Assembly (NCBI GenBank): GCA_045540015.1
Contig: JAZQGP010000054.1
Span: 36,514 to 100,513, forward strand
From: UMGS1387 sp045540015
GTDB taxonomy: Bacteria; Bacillota; Clostridia; Oscillospirales; CAG-382
Reading direction: 5' to 3'
DNA: 64,000 nt
Below the pieces are notes generated by a model. That model saw nothing but the letters and a program-made list of their open reading frames with translations, was not told the origin of the DNA and searched no databases. How positions within the stretch are numbered: position 1 is the stretch's first letter; each line of letters starts with the position of its first letter. Shown piece after piece: positions 18,698 through 26,797 of the stretch. Both the position numbers and the translations under genes were made by a program.

Positions 18698-19963
18698 TTG
18701 TCTAACGAAAACATCACTGAAAAGCAGTGTGACGGGCATGTTATATTCACAGAGGAAATGAAGAAGGATTACACGATTCTTATTCCTACAATGCTGCCGC
18801 GTCATTTCAAGATAATGGCAGGGATTTTGCGCTCATTTGGGTATAAAGCAGAGCTTCTTGAGAACATGGGCGAGGATATAATAAAGAATGGACTGAAATA
18901 TGTTCACAACGACACCTGCTATCCCGCACAGCTTGTAATCGGTCAGATGATAGATGCACTTGAGTCGGGAAAATACGACAAGCACAAGGTGGCTCTCATG
19001 ATAACCCAGACCGGCGGCGGCTGCCGTGCTTCAAACTACATACATCTTCTTCGAAAGGCGATAGTTAAGGCTGGCTACGGATACGTTCCCGTAATTTCGC
19101 TTAATGTATCGGGTTTTGAAAAGGAAAGTGCATTTAAATTCACGTTTCCCATGATTCACAGGATTTTGTATGCCGTGTGTTATGGCGATTTGCTTATGAA
19201 TCTTGTCAACCAGACAAAGCCGTATGAAGTATATAAGGGTGACAGCGAATCACTTGCAGATAAGTGGACGTCGCGTCTTACAAAGGAAACGACCGAGGGC
19301 AGAGTAAGCAGAAACAAGGCAAAGAAAAACTATGCGCTTATGATTGAGGACTTTGCAAAAATTGAGCGAACGAACGAGAAAAAGGTTAAGGTCGGAATTG
19401 TAGGCGAAATATTTGTTAAATTCTCACCGCTCGGAAATAACAATCTTGAGGAATTTCTAGTATCCGAAGGCGCTGAGGTTGTAATGCCCGGACTTCTTGA
19501 TTTTATACTTTATACACTGTACAATTCTGTTGAGGACTACAAACTTTACCGCAGAAATAAAAAGAGTGTTTTGATTTACAAGCTAGTATATGATATGTTC
19601 ATGTCGTATCAGATGGACTTGATAAAGGCTCTTAAAAAGAACGGACTGTTTACACCTCCGATGTCATTTGCAAAGGTTCCTTGTCTTGTTGACGGAATTA
19701 TAAGCCGCGGCGTTAAAATGGGCGAGGGCTGGCTTCTGACCGCAGAAATGGTCGAGCTTATACATGAGGGCGCTGAGAATATAGTCTGTACGCAACCTTT
19801 TGGATGCCTTCCGAATCACATTGTCGGTAAAGGCATGATGAAGCCGATAAAGGAAAAATATCCCAATGCAAATATTGTTGCTATTGACTATGACTCGGGT
19901 GCAACCAAAATAAATCAGGAAAACAGAATTAAACTCATGCTTTCCAATTCAAAATTGAAATAA
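18698..19963 (+). CDS. Acyl-CoA dehydratase-related protein, detached C-terminal partner of the activase
   Basis: The 421-residue protein resembles the 2-hydroxyacyl-CoA dehydratase (HgdB-like) fold that forms the C-terminal part of about 1400-residue activase proteins in other Clostridia. Conserved features are NDTCYPAQLVIGQM and TQTGGGCRASNYIHLLRK near the N-terminus, PCLVDGIISRGVKMGEGWLL in the middle, and TQPFGCLPNHIVGKGMMK near the C-terminus, with cysteines that could bind Fe-S. I place the start at TTG 18698, nine bases after AGGTGA; an in-frame GTG at 18686 is the alternative. It begins 22 bp after the activase stop. Confidence 0.82.
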   Translation: MSNENITEKQCDGHVIFTEEMKKDYTILIPTMLPRHFKIMAGILRSFGYKAELLENMGEDIIKNGLKYVHNDTCYPAQLVIGQMIDALESGKYDKHKVALMITQTGGGCRASNYIHLLRKAIVKAGYGYVPVISLNVSGFEKESAFKFTFPMIHRILYAVCYGDLLMNLVNQTKPYEVYKGDSESLADKWTSRLTKETTEGRVSRNKAKKNYALMIEDFAKIERTNEKKVKVGIVGEIFVKFSPLGNNNLEEFLVSEGAEVVMPGLLDFILYTLYNSVEDYKLYRRNKKSVLIYKLVYDMFMSYQMDLIKALKKNGLFTPPMSFAKVPCLVDGIISRGVKMGEGWLLTAEMVELIHEGAENIVCTQPFGCLPNHIVGKGMMKPIKEKYPNANIVAIDYDSGATKINQENRIKLMLSNSKLK

Positions 19964-19971
19964 CATTTTTT

Positions 19972-20000
19972 CGGCAGGATGAAAGTCCTGCCGTTTTGTT
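19972..20000 (+). terminator. Rho-independent terminator before the phage cassette
   Basis: CGGCAGGA (19972-19979) and TCCTGCCG (20086 minus 100, that is 19986-19993) close a short loop and are followed by TTTTGTT. It insulates the activase operon from the cassette. Confidence 0.8.
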
Positions 20001-20011
20001 ACCTATAAAAA

Positions 20012-20025
20012 CGAACAAAAGTTCC
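20012..20025 (+). promoter_or_regulatory. LexA/SOS-box-like site 1
   Basis: CGAACAAAAGTTCC matches the Gram-positive LexA box CGAACRNRYGTTYC at 13 of 14 positions and contains the core GAAC-N4-GTTC. It is 61 bp upstream of the -35 box. Confidence 0.65.
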
Positions 20026-20086
20026 GAATCAAACCGTGAGATAATTGTGCATGCTTACAAAATCGAACTTGCGTTCTAAATTTTTC

Positions 20087-20115
20087 TTGACAAATCGACC
20101 TTTTTGTGGTAAAAT
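20087..20115 (+). promoter_or_regulatory. Consensus sigma-A promoter of the phage head cassette
   Basis: TTGACA (20087-20092), a 17-bp spacer and TAAAAT (20110-20115). It is the only good promoter between the upstream terminator and the first cassette gene, giving a leader of roughly 110 nt. Confidence 0.8.
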
Positions 20116-20125
20116 GCAACCATAG

Positions 20126-20139
20126 CAAACAAACGTTCC
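20126..20139 (+). promoter_or_regulatory. LexA/SOS-box-like site 2 at the transcription start
   Basis: CAAACAAACGTTCC matches CGAACRNRYGTTYC at 13 of 14 positions. It lies 11 bp after the -10 box, where a bound repressor would block initiation. The overlapping CGTTCCGA (20134-20141) is repeated inverted as TCGGAACG (20167-20174), which also gives the leader a hairpin. Confidence 0.6.
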
Positions 20140-20192
20140 GAACAGTTGTGCTTAACACGGCACGTATCGGAACGAAAAATTAGCGCACAAAA

Positions 20193-20206
20193 AGAACAAA
20201 GGTTCT
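20193..20206 (+). promoter_or_regulatory. LexA/SOS-box-like site 3 in the leader
   Basis: AGAACAAAGGTTCT keeps the palindromic core GAAC-N4-GTTC and matches the longer consensus less well, about 11 of 14. It lies just ahead of the first ribosome site. Confidence 0.45.
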
Positions 20207-20230
20207 TAAAGCTTGGAGGTGATACAAAAA

Positions 20231-20455
20231 GTGGAGGAATACAAAAGCGAAGTTGACATGTCGGATTTTTCAAATGTGCATAACTATACGGACGACTGCT
20301 GCACCTGCACAATATGCGCCCAGTGCGGCTACAGGTTTCACAGATGTGATGATGTGGTACGTGTAAAGCAGACCGGCGATGTTATTCACAGAGGATGCTT
20401 TACGGACTATGCCGAGGACAGCATAGGTGAGATGTGCGACGTGTTATATTTTTAG
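20231..20455 (+). CDS. Small cysteine-rich putative zinc protein, first gene of the cassette
   Basis: I do not recognise a named family. The 74-residue protein starts at GTG 20231, eight bases after GGAGGTGAT. It has a Cys/His cluster: C29-x2-C32, then 20 residues, then H53-x2-C56, which fits the spacing of one LIM-type zinc half-site, with extra cysteines at 23, 24, 26 and 39. It is acidic elsewhere and has no membrane segment. Its position directly before terminase small subunit suggests a packaging accessory or regulator, but that is inference. Confidence 0.65.
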   Translation: MEEYKSEVDMSDFSNVHNYTDDCCTCTICAQCGYRFHRCDDVVRVKQTGDVIHRGCFTDYAEDSIGEMCDVLYF

Positions 20456-20474
20456 GAAAGGAAAAAACGAAGAA

Positions 20475-20858
20475 ATGGCAAGAACAAGAAACAGGTATGC
20501 AGATCTTGAAGCAAAAGTGAAAAGCTACTTTGAGGACTGCGACGAAAAGAACAGCGGGAAGAAGTCCATTATAAAGCCGTACACGGTATCGGGGCTTATA
20601 TTCCACTTGGGGATAACAAGAGGCGAGTTTGAAAAGCTTTCAAAAAATTCCAAATACTCGTATTTGTCAGCTGCAAAAATGCGCATAGAGGCGTTTATTG
20701 AGGAAAACTCACTGACAGGCGGACTTTCGTGTAACGCATCGGCGAACAGTCTTAAATACAATTTCGGATGGGGCGAAAAGCTGATAGCCGAGCAGACAGC
20801 GGATGCCAAGAGCATTGTTATATCACTTGAAGCGGATGCACAAAGGCTTGCAAGGTGA
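20475..20858 (+). CDS. Phage terminase small subunit (gp3-like)
   Basis: TerS recognises phage DNA and brings it to the packaging motor. The 127-residue protein starts at ATG 20475. Its core PYTVSGLIFHLGITRGEFEK is the helix-turn-helix seen in P22 gp3-like small terminases, followed by the family pattern of FIEENSLTGG and SLKYNFGWGEK. It lies 6 bp before the large subunit gene, the usual arrangement. An upstream in-frame extension overlaps the previous gene and lacks a ribosome site. Confidence 0.85.
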   Translation: MARTRNRYADLEAKVKSYFEDCDEKNSGKKSIIKPYTVSGLIFHLGITRGEFEKLSKNSKYSYLSAAKMRIEAFIEENSLTGGLSCNASANSLKYNFGWGEKLIAEQTADAKSIVISLEADAQRLAR

Positions 20859-20864
20859 CACGGC

Positions 20865-22190
20865 GTGAAGAAAAAAGAAAAAAATGTAAATCTGCCGGGA
20901 GTGCCGCAACCCAGACAGGAGGAATTTTTCCTCTCACAGGCAAAGTACATAGCCTACGGCGGAGCAAGAGGTGGAGGAAAAAGCTGGGCACTCAGGCGAA
21001 AGCTTGTGCTAATGTGTCTTAATTACCCGGGACTTTCGGTGTTGCTTTTAAGGCGCAGCTATCCCGAGCTTCGCGACAATCACATACGACCTCTCACAAG
21101 TGAGCTTTCGGGAATAGCTTCTTACACCGAAATCCGTAAGACCTTTGAATTTCCGAACGGCTCGCATCTGCGCCTTGGCTATCTTGAAACAGACGAGGAT
21201 GCCGCACGCTATCAGGGACAGGAATACGATGTTATAGCACTTGACGAGGCAACGCAGGTATCGGAATACCAGTTTCAGCTTTTAAAAGGTTCGCTCAGAG
21301 GTGCAAACAACTATCCCAAACGCTTTTATCTGACCTGCAATCCCGGAGGCGTGGGACATGCGTGGGTTAAGCGCTTATTTATTGACAGAGAGTACAGGCA
21401 GGGTGAAATGGCAGAGGATTATGCTTTTATTCCTGCGCTTGTGTACGACAACAAGGTTTTGCTTGAGAAGGACCCTGAATATCTCGAACGGCTTGAGAGT
21501 CTGCCAGATTCACTGAGAAACGCGTGGCTCAAGGGAAGCTGGGACGAGTTTGAAGGGCAGTTCTTTCCCGAATTTGATTACAGGGTTCACACGGTGGAAA
21601 GGACACTTCTTCCGGAAAACGTCAGAAAATACTGTGCCATTGACTATGGGCTTGATATGCTTGCAGCGATTTTTGTTGCAATGGACGAAAAGGGAAATGC
21701 CGTGGTGTACGACGAGATACACAAAAGCGGGCTTATTGTCAGCCAGGCGGCAAAGCTGATACTTGAAAAGAGTGACGGCGTTGAGATGTTTATAGCGCCG
21801 AGCGATTTGTGGTCGCGTCAGAAGGACAGCGGAAAGAGCATAGCCGAGCTTTATGCGGAAAACGGTGTTTACCTTACAAAGCTTGTCAGCGACAGAGTAA
21901 GCGGCTGGATGAGCCTTCGTGAATGGTTAAAGGTTAAAGCGGATAAAGACGGCAATAAGTTTTCACGTCTTACAATTATGCGAAACTGCACAAATCTAAT
22001 ACGTTGTCTGCCGCTTTTGCTTCACGACAAGTCGCGTCCCGGTGATGCCTCAACCAAGCCTCATGCCGTAACGCACGCACCCGATGCACTCAGATACTTT
22101 GCCGTGTCAAGGCAGAGCGCAGCCTTTGCAAAACGGGAAAAAGAAAAATCAAAGCTTTCGGATAAGCTTCATATTAAAAAATTACTTTAA
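20865..22190 (+). CDS. Phage terminase large subunit
   Basis: TerL is the ATP-driven motor and headful nuclease of tailed phages. The 441 residues have the Walker A loop GGARGGGKS (32-40), Walker B YDVIALDEATQ near 120, and the coupling motif FYLTCNPGG. The C-terminal RNase H-like nuclease keeps acidic residues in CAIDYGLD near 257, FIAPSDLW near 310 and HAPDALRYF near 406. Start is GTG at 20865. The ATPase and nuclease motifs are intact, so it could be functional. Confidence 0.95.
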   Translation: MKKKEKNVNLPGVPQPRQEEFFLSQAKYIAYGGARGGGKSWALRRKLVLMCLNYPGLSVLLLRRSYPELRDNHIRPLTSELSGIASYTEIRKTFEFPNGSHLRLGYLETDEDAARYQGQEYDVIALDEATQVSEYQFQLLKGSLRGANNYPKRFYLTCNPGGVGHAWVKRLFIDREYRQGEMAEDYAFIPALVYDNKVLLEKDPEYLERLESLPDSLRNAWLKGSWDEFEGQFFPEFDYRVHTVERTLLPENVRKYCAIDYGLDMLAAIFVAMDEKGNAVVYDEIHKSGLIVSQAAKLILEKSDGVEMFIAPSDLWSRQKDSGKSIAELYAENGVYLTKLVSDRVSGWMSLREWLKVKADKDGNKFSRLTIMRNCTNLIRCLPLLLHDKSRPGDASTKPHAVTHAPDALRYFAVSRQSAAFAKREKEKSKLSDKLHIKKLL

Positions 22191-22209
22191 AGGATTAAAG
22201 GAGTACAAA

Positions 22210-23979
22210 ATGAAAACAAGAAACATTCACACATCAAGACAGCTTTCACAAAGTGGAATGTACAACTACTCGGACGTATTTTGCCGTGAGGAAACCGCAA
22301 GCTTTCTTCTCGATTATGCTTCGCGAAGCCGCGAGAGCATGAATGACTACTGGAAGAAGATGAGAAGATACTATGACGGAGAGCATGATATCAGAAAAGA
22401 AACAAGCGGCATCTATGAAAAGCATGCGCTTCCATGGAGAGCAGCTCAGTCAACTGATGGGTATATGCATGTGGAAACACTTATTGAGCCGGAAATTCCC
22501 GATTTTGAGTTTTCACCCAGGAACGAGGACAAGGCACACTGTGCAAAGCAGAGAGAAGATATAACACGTTATGTGCTTGACAAAAGCGACATGCTGTTCA
22601 AAAACAGCAGAAACGAGAGAAGTCTCGGAATATACGGAAGCGCGGTATGGAAGGTTTGCTGGGGAGAAACGGGCGACTGCGGAGATATAAAGAGCGATGT
22701 CTGCATAGACAACCCCGACATTTCACAGATTTTTCCCGACCCGAATGCAAAGGACGTTGATTCCTGCGAGTACATAGGCTATGTGTACAGAATGCACACA
22801 CAGAAGGCAAAGCGCGTGTTTGCTGAGGATTTGAAGGTAAGAAAAGCGGATATTTCCGAATATCTTTATAAAACGGGGCACAGCACAGCTTTACTTGATT
22901 CTGAGAGATATTCGTCCGAGGATGATACTGTTACGGTAACGGAATGGTGGTTCAGACAGCCGTCGGACGGAAGTGCGGTTATGAATGCAGTTTACGACGG
23001 TGTCGAAAGAAAGATGAAGTACAGCTGGAAGAGCGGTGATATCGGACTTTGCGTATTCATAAACGGCAAGGAGATAAGATATATTCCGAAATACTGGAGA
23101 AATACAAAATGCCGCATGTTTCCATTTGTAATTTATAACAAGATACCCGGTGAAAAGACAGTATGGGGCAAAAGTGAGCTTGAGCAGATTATTCCGCTTA
23201 TAGATGCCTCCGACCGCGAGATGGCGTATGCGCAGTTAAATTCGGCTTTTTCTTCAAACGACATAATACTTGCAGAGGAAAACGCATTGACGGACGGATG
23301 TGAAATGGATAATTCACCCGGTGCTGTGTGGAAGCTTCGTCCCGGAATGATGGGAAAAGTACAGAGACTCGGAAATCTGTCGAGCTACGAAAATTCGCTT
23401 TATTCTGCATGCTCTTTCTGGAGGGGTCTTGCTGAAGACACAACGGGCAATTTCGAGGTGAATCAGGGTAAAGAGCCGACAAATGTTACAACGGCTGCGG
23501 GAATTGCTCTTCTCGGTGAAAGAGCACAAACAAGAAAGTCTTTAAAGAACATTGACAGAAACGCAGGCTTTAAGCGTTTGTACAGCCTTGTAGATATAAC
23601 AGCGCTTGAATTTTATGATGACGGCAGAGTAATACGAACGGGAGCTGCGGACAAGGATGATGTTGTATACCGATTTACAGAATTTTACGAAAAACGCAAG
23701 GATGAGAGCTACGTTCCTATGGTTGATGTTGTCATTCATACAGGAAACGGCATAGCAAGCTCAAGAGCCTTTACGCTCTCGGCACTCACCACGCTTATGA
23801 CAACGGGCATTTCAAGTGAAAACTATGAGCTTGTAAAGGCATACCTTGACGAAATAAGCATACCGCAAAGAGCGCAGCTTAAAAAATACCTTGATTCAAA
23901 ATTTGCGGGTGAAAATGAGGAAGAAAAAATCAATATACCCGAAACAATTTCTACGAAAGAAGAGCAGGAGAAAATATGA
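22210..23979 (+). CDS. Phage portal protein (P22-type)
   Basis: The portal forms the dodecameric ring through which DNA enters the capsid. The start at 22210 follows AAAGGAG and yields 589 residues. The alpha-beta stem/clip segment IPLIDASDREMAYAQLNSAF and the ring-forming GRLAEDTTG-like segment (CSFWRGLAEDTTGNFEVNQG) plus NVTTAAGIALLGERAQTR are characteristic of podovirus portals. It follows terL by 19 bp and its stop overlaps the scaffold start. Confidence 0.88.
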   Translation: MKTRNIHTSRQLSQSGMYNYSDVFCREETASFLLDYASRSRESMNDYWKKMRRYYDGEHDIRKETSGIYEKHALPWRAAQSTDGYMHVETLIEPEIPDFEFSPRNEDKAHCAKQREDITRYVLDKSDMLFKNSRNERSLGIYGSAVWKVCWGETGDCGDIKSDVCIDNPDISQIFPDPNAKDVDSCEYIGYVYRMHTQKAKRVFAEDLKVRKADISEYLYKTGHSTALLDSERYSSEDDTVTVTEWWFRQPSDGSAVMNAVYDGVERKMKYSWKSGDIGLCVFINGKEIRYIPKYWRNTKCRMFPFVIYNKIPGEKTVWGKSELEQIIPLIDASDREMAYAQLNSAFSSNDIILAEENALTDGCEMDNSPGAVWKLRPGMMGKVQRLGNLSSYENSLYSACSFWRGLAEDTTGNFEVNQGKEPTNVTTAAGIALLGERAQTRKSLKNIDRNAGFKRLYSLVDITALEFYDDGRVIRTGAADKDDVVYRFTEFYEKRKDESYVPMVDVVIHTGNGIASSRAFTLSALTTLMTTGISSENYELVKAYLDEISIPQRAQLKKYLDSKFAGENEEEKINIPETISTKEEQEKI

Positions 23980-24815
23980 CAGAGAATAAAAATCTTGAAA
24001 CGGAAGTTATTACAAACGCTTGTGACGGTGCCGAGGAAATCCAAAGCACCGCAGAAGATATACGGAACGAGATTCCGGAGAAAACCTTTACGCAAAGCCA
24101 GCTTGAAGCATTGATTGCCGACAGACTGAAAAGAGAGAGGAAAAATGCCGAAGCCTTAAGGTCGGTTAAAGACCTGCTTGCCAATCTCAGTGACAGCGGT
24201 GCACTCAAAGCCTCTTCGTATTCAGAAATGGCATCAGAGCTCTCAAGGCTGCTTTCGGACAAAAAAGACAAGGAAGAGGAGCGTGAAATGTCTGCCGGCA
24301 ACACGCTTTCCGACTTGGAGGAAAATGAAAATGCATCCGTCAATGCCGACACTTCCCAAGAAGAGTCTGTTGACGGCGATGCAAAAGAAGACACTTCTGT
24401 TCAGCAGGAAAATGAGCCTGCAGCAAATCAGCAATTGTCTGACAGCACGTTTGTGCTGACGGCTGACATGGCAAGAGCAATCAAAAAAGCTTATCCCGAA
24501 TGTGATATCGGAGAGCTTTTGTGCGACGGCTCATTTGAAGCTTTTTCAAAGGGCAGAAGCGGAAGTCCCGAAGATATTTACGGTGACTATCTTACGTTTT
24601 TAACGGTAATTGAAAGAAAGCAAGAGGATATTGAAAGAAGAATGTATGCAAACACCGCGTCGACGTCCTTTTCCGCATCCGATAAGGCATCCTTTACAGA
24701 CGGATCCGAAGGACTGACGAAAAGACAGATGGAAATTGCACGTCAGAACGGAATGTCGTATCGCGAATACGCAGGGCTTCTTTCAAGCATTCCGAACAGA
24801 GCAAAAAAAATCTGA
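23976..24815 (+). CDS. Putative capsid scaffolding protein
   Basis: The 279-residue, very acidic, coiled-coil protein lies between portal and capsid genes, the usual place of phage scaffolds. TFTQSQLEALIADRLKRER near residue 36 is the start motif common in DUF4355-like scaffolds. A central low-complexity Glu/Asp/Ser region follows, and the C-terminus (LTKRQMEIARQNGMSYREYA) is basic, as in coat-binding ends of scaffolds. Its ATG overlaps the portal stop by four bases. Confidence 0.8.
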   Translation: MTENKNLETEVITNACDGAEEIQSTAEDIRNEIPEKTFTQSQLEALIADRLKRERKNAEALRSVKDLLANLSDSGALKASSYSEMASELSRLLSDKKDKEEEREMSAGNTLSDLEENENASVNADTSQEESVDGDAKEDTSVQQENEPAANQQLSDSTFVLTADMARAIKKAYPECDIGELLCDGSFEAFSKGRSGSPEDIYGDYLTFLTVIERKQEDIERRMYANTASTSFSASDKASFTDGSEGLTKRQMEIARQNGMSYREYAGLLSSIPNRAKKI

Positions 24816-24839
24816 TTTAAACAGTAAAGGAGAAAAGAA

Positions 24840-25484
24840 ATGAAATTTGCATATTGTTATGCAGGAGGAAATATTCCTGCAATCAAGGAATTTGATATTG
24901 AAAAGACCGCATCTGTTGAGGCAGGCGATGTTGTCTGCGCAATAGATGGCGTTATAACGGGTGCAGTCAAGGGTGGCATTGTTATCGGCGTATGTGAGGA
25001 AACCCATACGGGAAAAGAGGATATTCTGAATGTCAGAAGCAACGGCACTAAAGTAAGAGTAAATGTAACCGACGGTGTGTACGAAACGGACGCAATCAAG
25101 CTTTGTGCGCTTGAGGGAGCAGATGAAACCACATTTACCTGTGACAGCACAGGCCTTTCGGATATGGCTGTCGGCGGTTGCCTTGTACTTGTTGAAAAGA
25201 CTGAAGGCAGCACAAACACTGACAAAATCGGTGCAGTGAGAAAAATTGTCGGCTGTACAGGAAACGATGACACCGCATATATCACTATTGAAAACGGCGG
25301 TGTGGCAAACGCAGGCGACATATATGCGCTCATTCCCGCACTCGGCTGTGCTCTTGAACTTGATACTACCAAAAAGGGCTATTCCTTTAACAACACCAAA
25401 ACAGACGTAACACTTCGCTGTGTCGGCTTTGATGCGGCAAAAGCAAAGGTATACGTAAAGCTTACAAACACAATTTTCGCTTAA
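24840..25484 (+). CDS. Putative capsid decoration protein
   Basis: The 214-residue protein starts MKFAYCYAGGNIPAIKEFD and is rich in short beta strands with many Gly, Val and Thr residues (DVVCAIDGVITGAVKGGIV). There is no signal peptide or membrane segment. Its place directly before the major capsid gene, with 24 bp to the scaffold gene and 21 bp to the capsid gene, is that of beta-barrel head-decoration or stabilising proteins in other phages. The function is inferred from position. Confidence 0.6.
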   Translation: MKFAYCYAGGNIPAIKEFDIEKTASVEAGDVVCAIDGVITGAVKGGIVIGVCEETHTGKEDILNVRSNGTKVRVNVTDGVYETDAIKLCALEGADETTFTCDSTGLSDMAVGGCLVLVEKTEGSTNTDKIGAVRKIVGCTGNDDTAYITIENGGVANAGDIYALIPALGCALELDTTKKGYSFNNTKTDVTLRCVGFDAAKAKVYVKLTNTIFA

Positions 25485-25505
25485 TTCTGAAAGGAGAAAT
25501 AACCA

Positions 25506-26426
25506 ATGAATGATATTTACACATGGCATAATGACCTTTACCCACTTGTTAAGAAGCGTTTTGACCTCAGATACGCAAAGCGTCTTGACGTTATTGCTGA
25601 CGTATGCGACGTTATAAGCCAGGACGATGTTGACTACAGAATCGAAGGAGTCGGCGGCTACGGCGAAATGCCCGTTTATGATGGCACAAGCGTTGCAAGT
25701 GCAGACCAGAAGCGCACCTTCATTACAACCATTACACCCAAGGAACACGCACTCAGAGTTACCTGCTCCTACAAGAAGGCAAAGCTCGACTATTCGGGAG
25801 AAGCAAAGAAAATCGGCGCTCGTCTTGCGGACAGTGCTTACATGACAGTTCTCAATGAGTTCTACAGACTCTTTGCGGGTGCGTTTGATGTCAAGGGAGC
25901 AGACGGTGTTCCGTGGGCGTCCGATGCGCATCCCGTAAGCCGTGAAAAGGGAGCAGGCACATTCTCGAACCTTATGGACCTCGAACTTTCTGTTGCTGCG
26001 ATTACGGAGGCACAGACAAGAGCTTCCCGCTTTGTAACACCCGACGGACTTCCTTTTGCAGCAAACTTTGACCTTCTTCTTGTAAGCCCCGAGCTTGAAG
26101 CAAAGGCAAAGGAAATCTGCGGTCCTAATTCAAAACTTATACCCGAAAAGAACCCCGATGCAGCAGCAGGCGAAAATGCGGCAAACCCCGTATACGGCAT
26201 GAAGTACATTGTTGTGGGCGGCGGAAACACAGGCTTTACGGGCAAGCAGTGGGCGGTTGCTGACTCTCTCATGCTTTCTGAAGTATTGAAGCTCGTGTAT
26301 ATCACAAAGCCTACAGTGCTTGTTTCTCCTCAGGATAATCCCCTCATTACCGACTACATCGGTTACGTGGACTTTGCGTTCGGCTTTGGCGATGCAAGAC
26401 CGATTATCTTCTCAAATCCCGCGTAA
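25506..26426 (+). CDS. Major capsid protein (HK97 fold)
   Basis: The coat subunit of 306 residues resembles Mu gpT-like/HK97-fold heads. Recognisable elements are VISQDDVDYRIEGVGGYGEM in the N-terminal arm, the E-loop-like DQKRTFITTITPKEHALR, the A-domain PFAANFDLLLVSPELEA, and the C-terminal FGDARPIIFSN. AAAGGAG precedes ATG. The frame is intact and has no early stop. No protease gene lies near, so maturation cleavage, if any, is not explained. Confidence 0.88.
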   Translation: MNDIYTWHNDLYPLVKKRFDLRYAKRLDVIADVCDVISQDDVDYRIEGVGGYGEMPVYDGTSVASADQKRTFITTITPKEHALRVTCSYKKAKLDYSGEAKKIGARLADSAYMTVLNEFYRLFAGAFDVKGADGVPWASDAHPVSREKGAGTFSNLMDLELSVAAITEAQTRASRFVTPDGLPFAANFDLLLVSPELEAKAKEICGPNSKLIPEKNPDAAAGENAANPVYGMKYIVVGGGNTGFTGKQWAVADSLMLSEVLKLVYITKPTVLVSPQDNPLITDYIGYVDFAFGFGDARPIIFSNPA

Positions 26427-26445
26427 AAAGGTAAGGTGATTGTAT

Positions 26446-26703
26446 ATGAGTTGCAAAAGCTTAGTTCCTTCCAAAGCATATACATATGAGCTTTCGGAGG
26501 GTGCGGTTGTGGTAATTGATACAAAAGGCGCCGACTGCAGAATAAAGGCGATGGACGGAAATGTAAATATTGCCGTGAATGCGAATGCGGCACAGCAGGA
26601 GGCATACGTTCTTTCAGCGGGTGAAACAATCACCTTCTGCGGAAAGCTTTATCTTTCGGGAAATAACAGTCGTGTGTGCGCTATGATGTACACAAAGCTC
26701 TGA
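26446..26703 (+). CDS. Small head-associated hypothetical protein, 85 aa
   Basis: Start at ATG 26446 with AGGTGA upstream; an in-frame TTG at 26440 is less likely. The 85 residues form alternating short beta segments (AYTYELSEGAVVVIDTKG and AYVLSAGETITFCGKLYLS), compatible with a small beta-barrel. It sits between capsid and connector genes, where head-stabilising proteins or fibres are common. I cannot assign a family. Confidence 0.65.
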   Translation: MSCKSLVPSKAYTYELSEGAVVVIDTKGADCRIKAMDGNVNIAVNANAAQQEAYVLSAGETITFCGKLYLSGNNSRVCAMMYTKL

Positions 26704-26711
26704 TAAATATC

Positions 26712-26776
26712 TTTGCCTTTAACGGCAAAGCAGCGGCACTGTGCGTTTGCAAAAAGCGGTGCATAAGTGCCGCATA
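26712..26776 (+). other. Two hairpins between capsid-side and connector genes
   Basis: TTTGCC/GGCAAA at about 26712-26729 is followed by GCGGCACT/AGTGCCGC spanning about 26732-26774. No T-run follows, so mRNA processing or partial attenuation is likelier than full termination. Confidence 0.4.
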
Positions 26777-26797
26777 AATTAAGGAAGGAGAAAAAAT

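Noticed and set aside
24783..25931. Antisense open frame of 382 codons across the decoration and capsid genes
   Set aside because: Cysteine-rich shadow sequence with no motif, spanning two genes and their spacer on the other strand.
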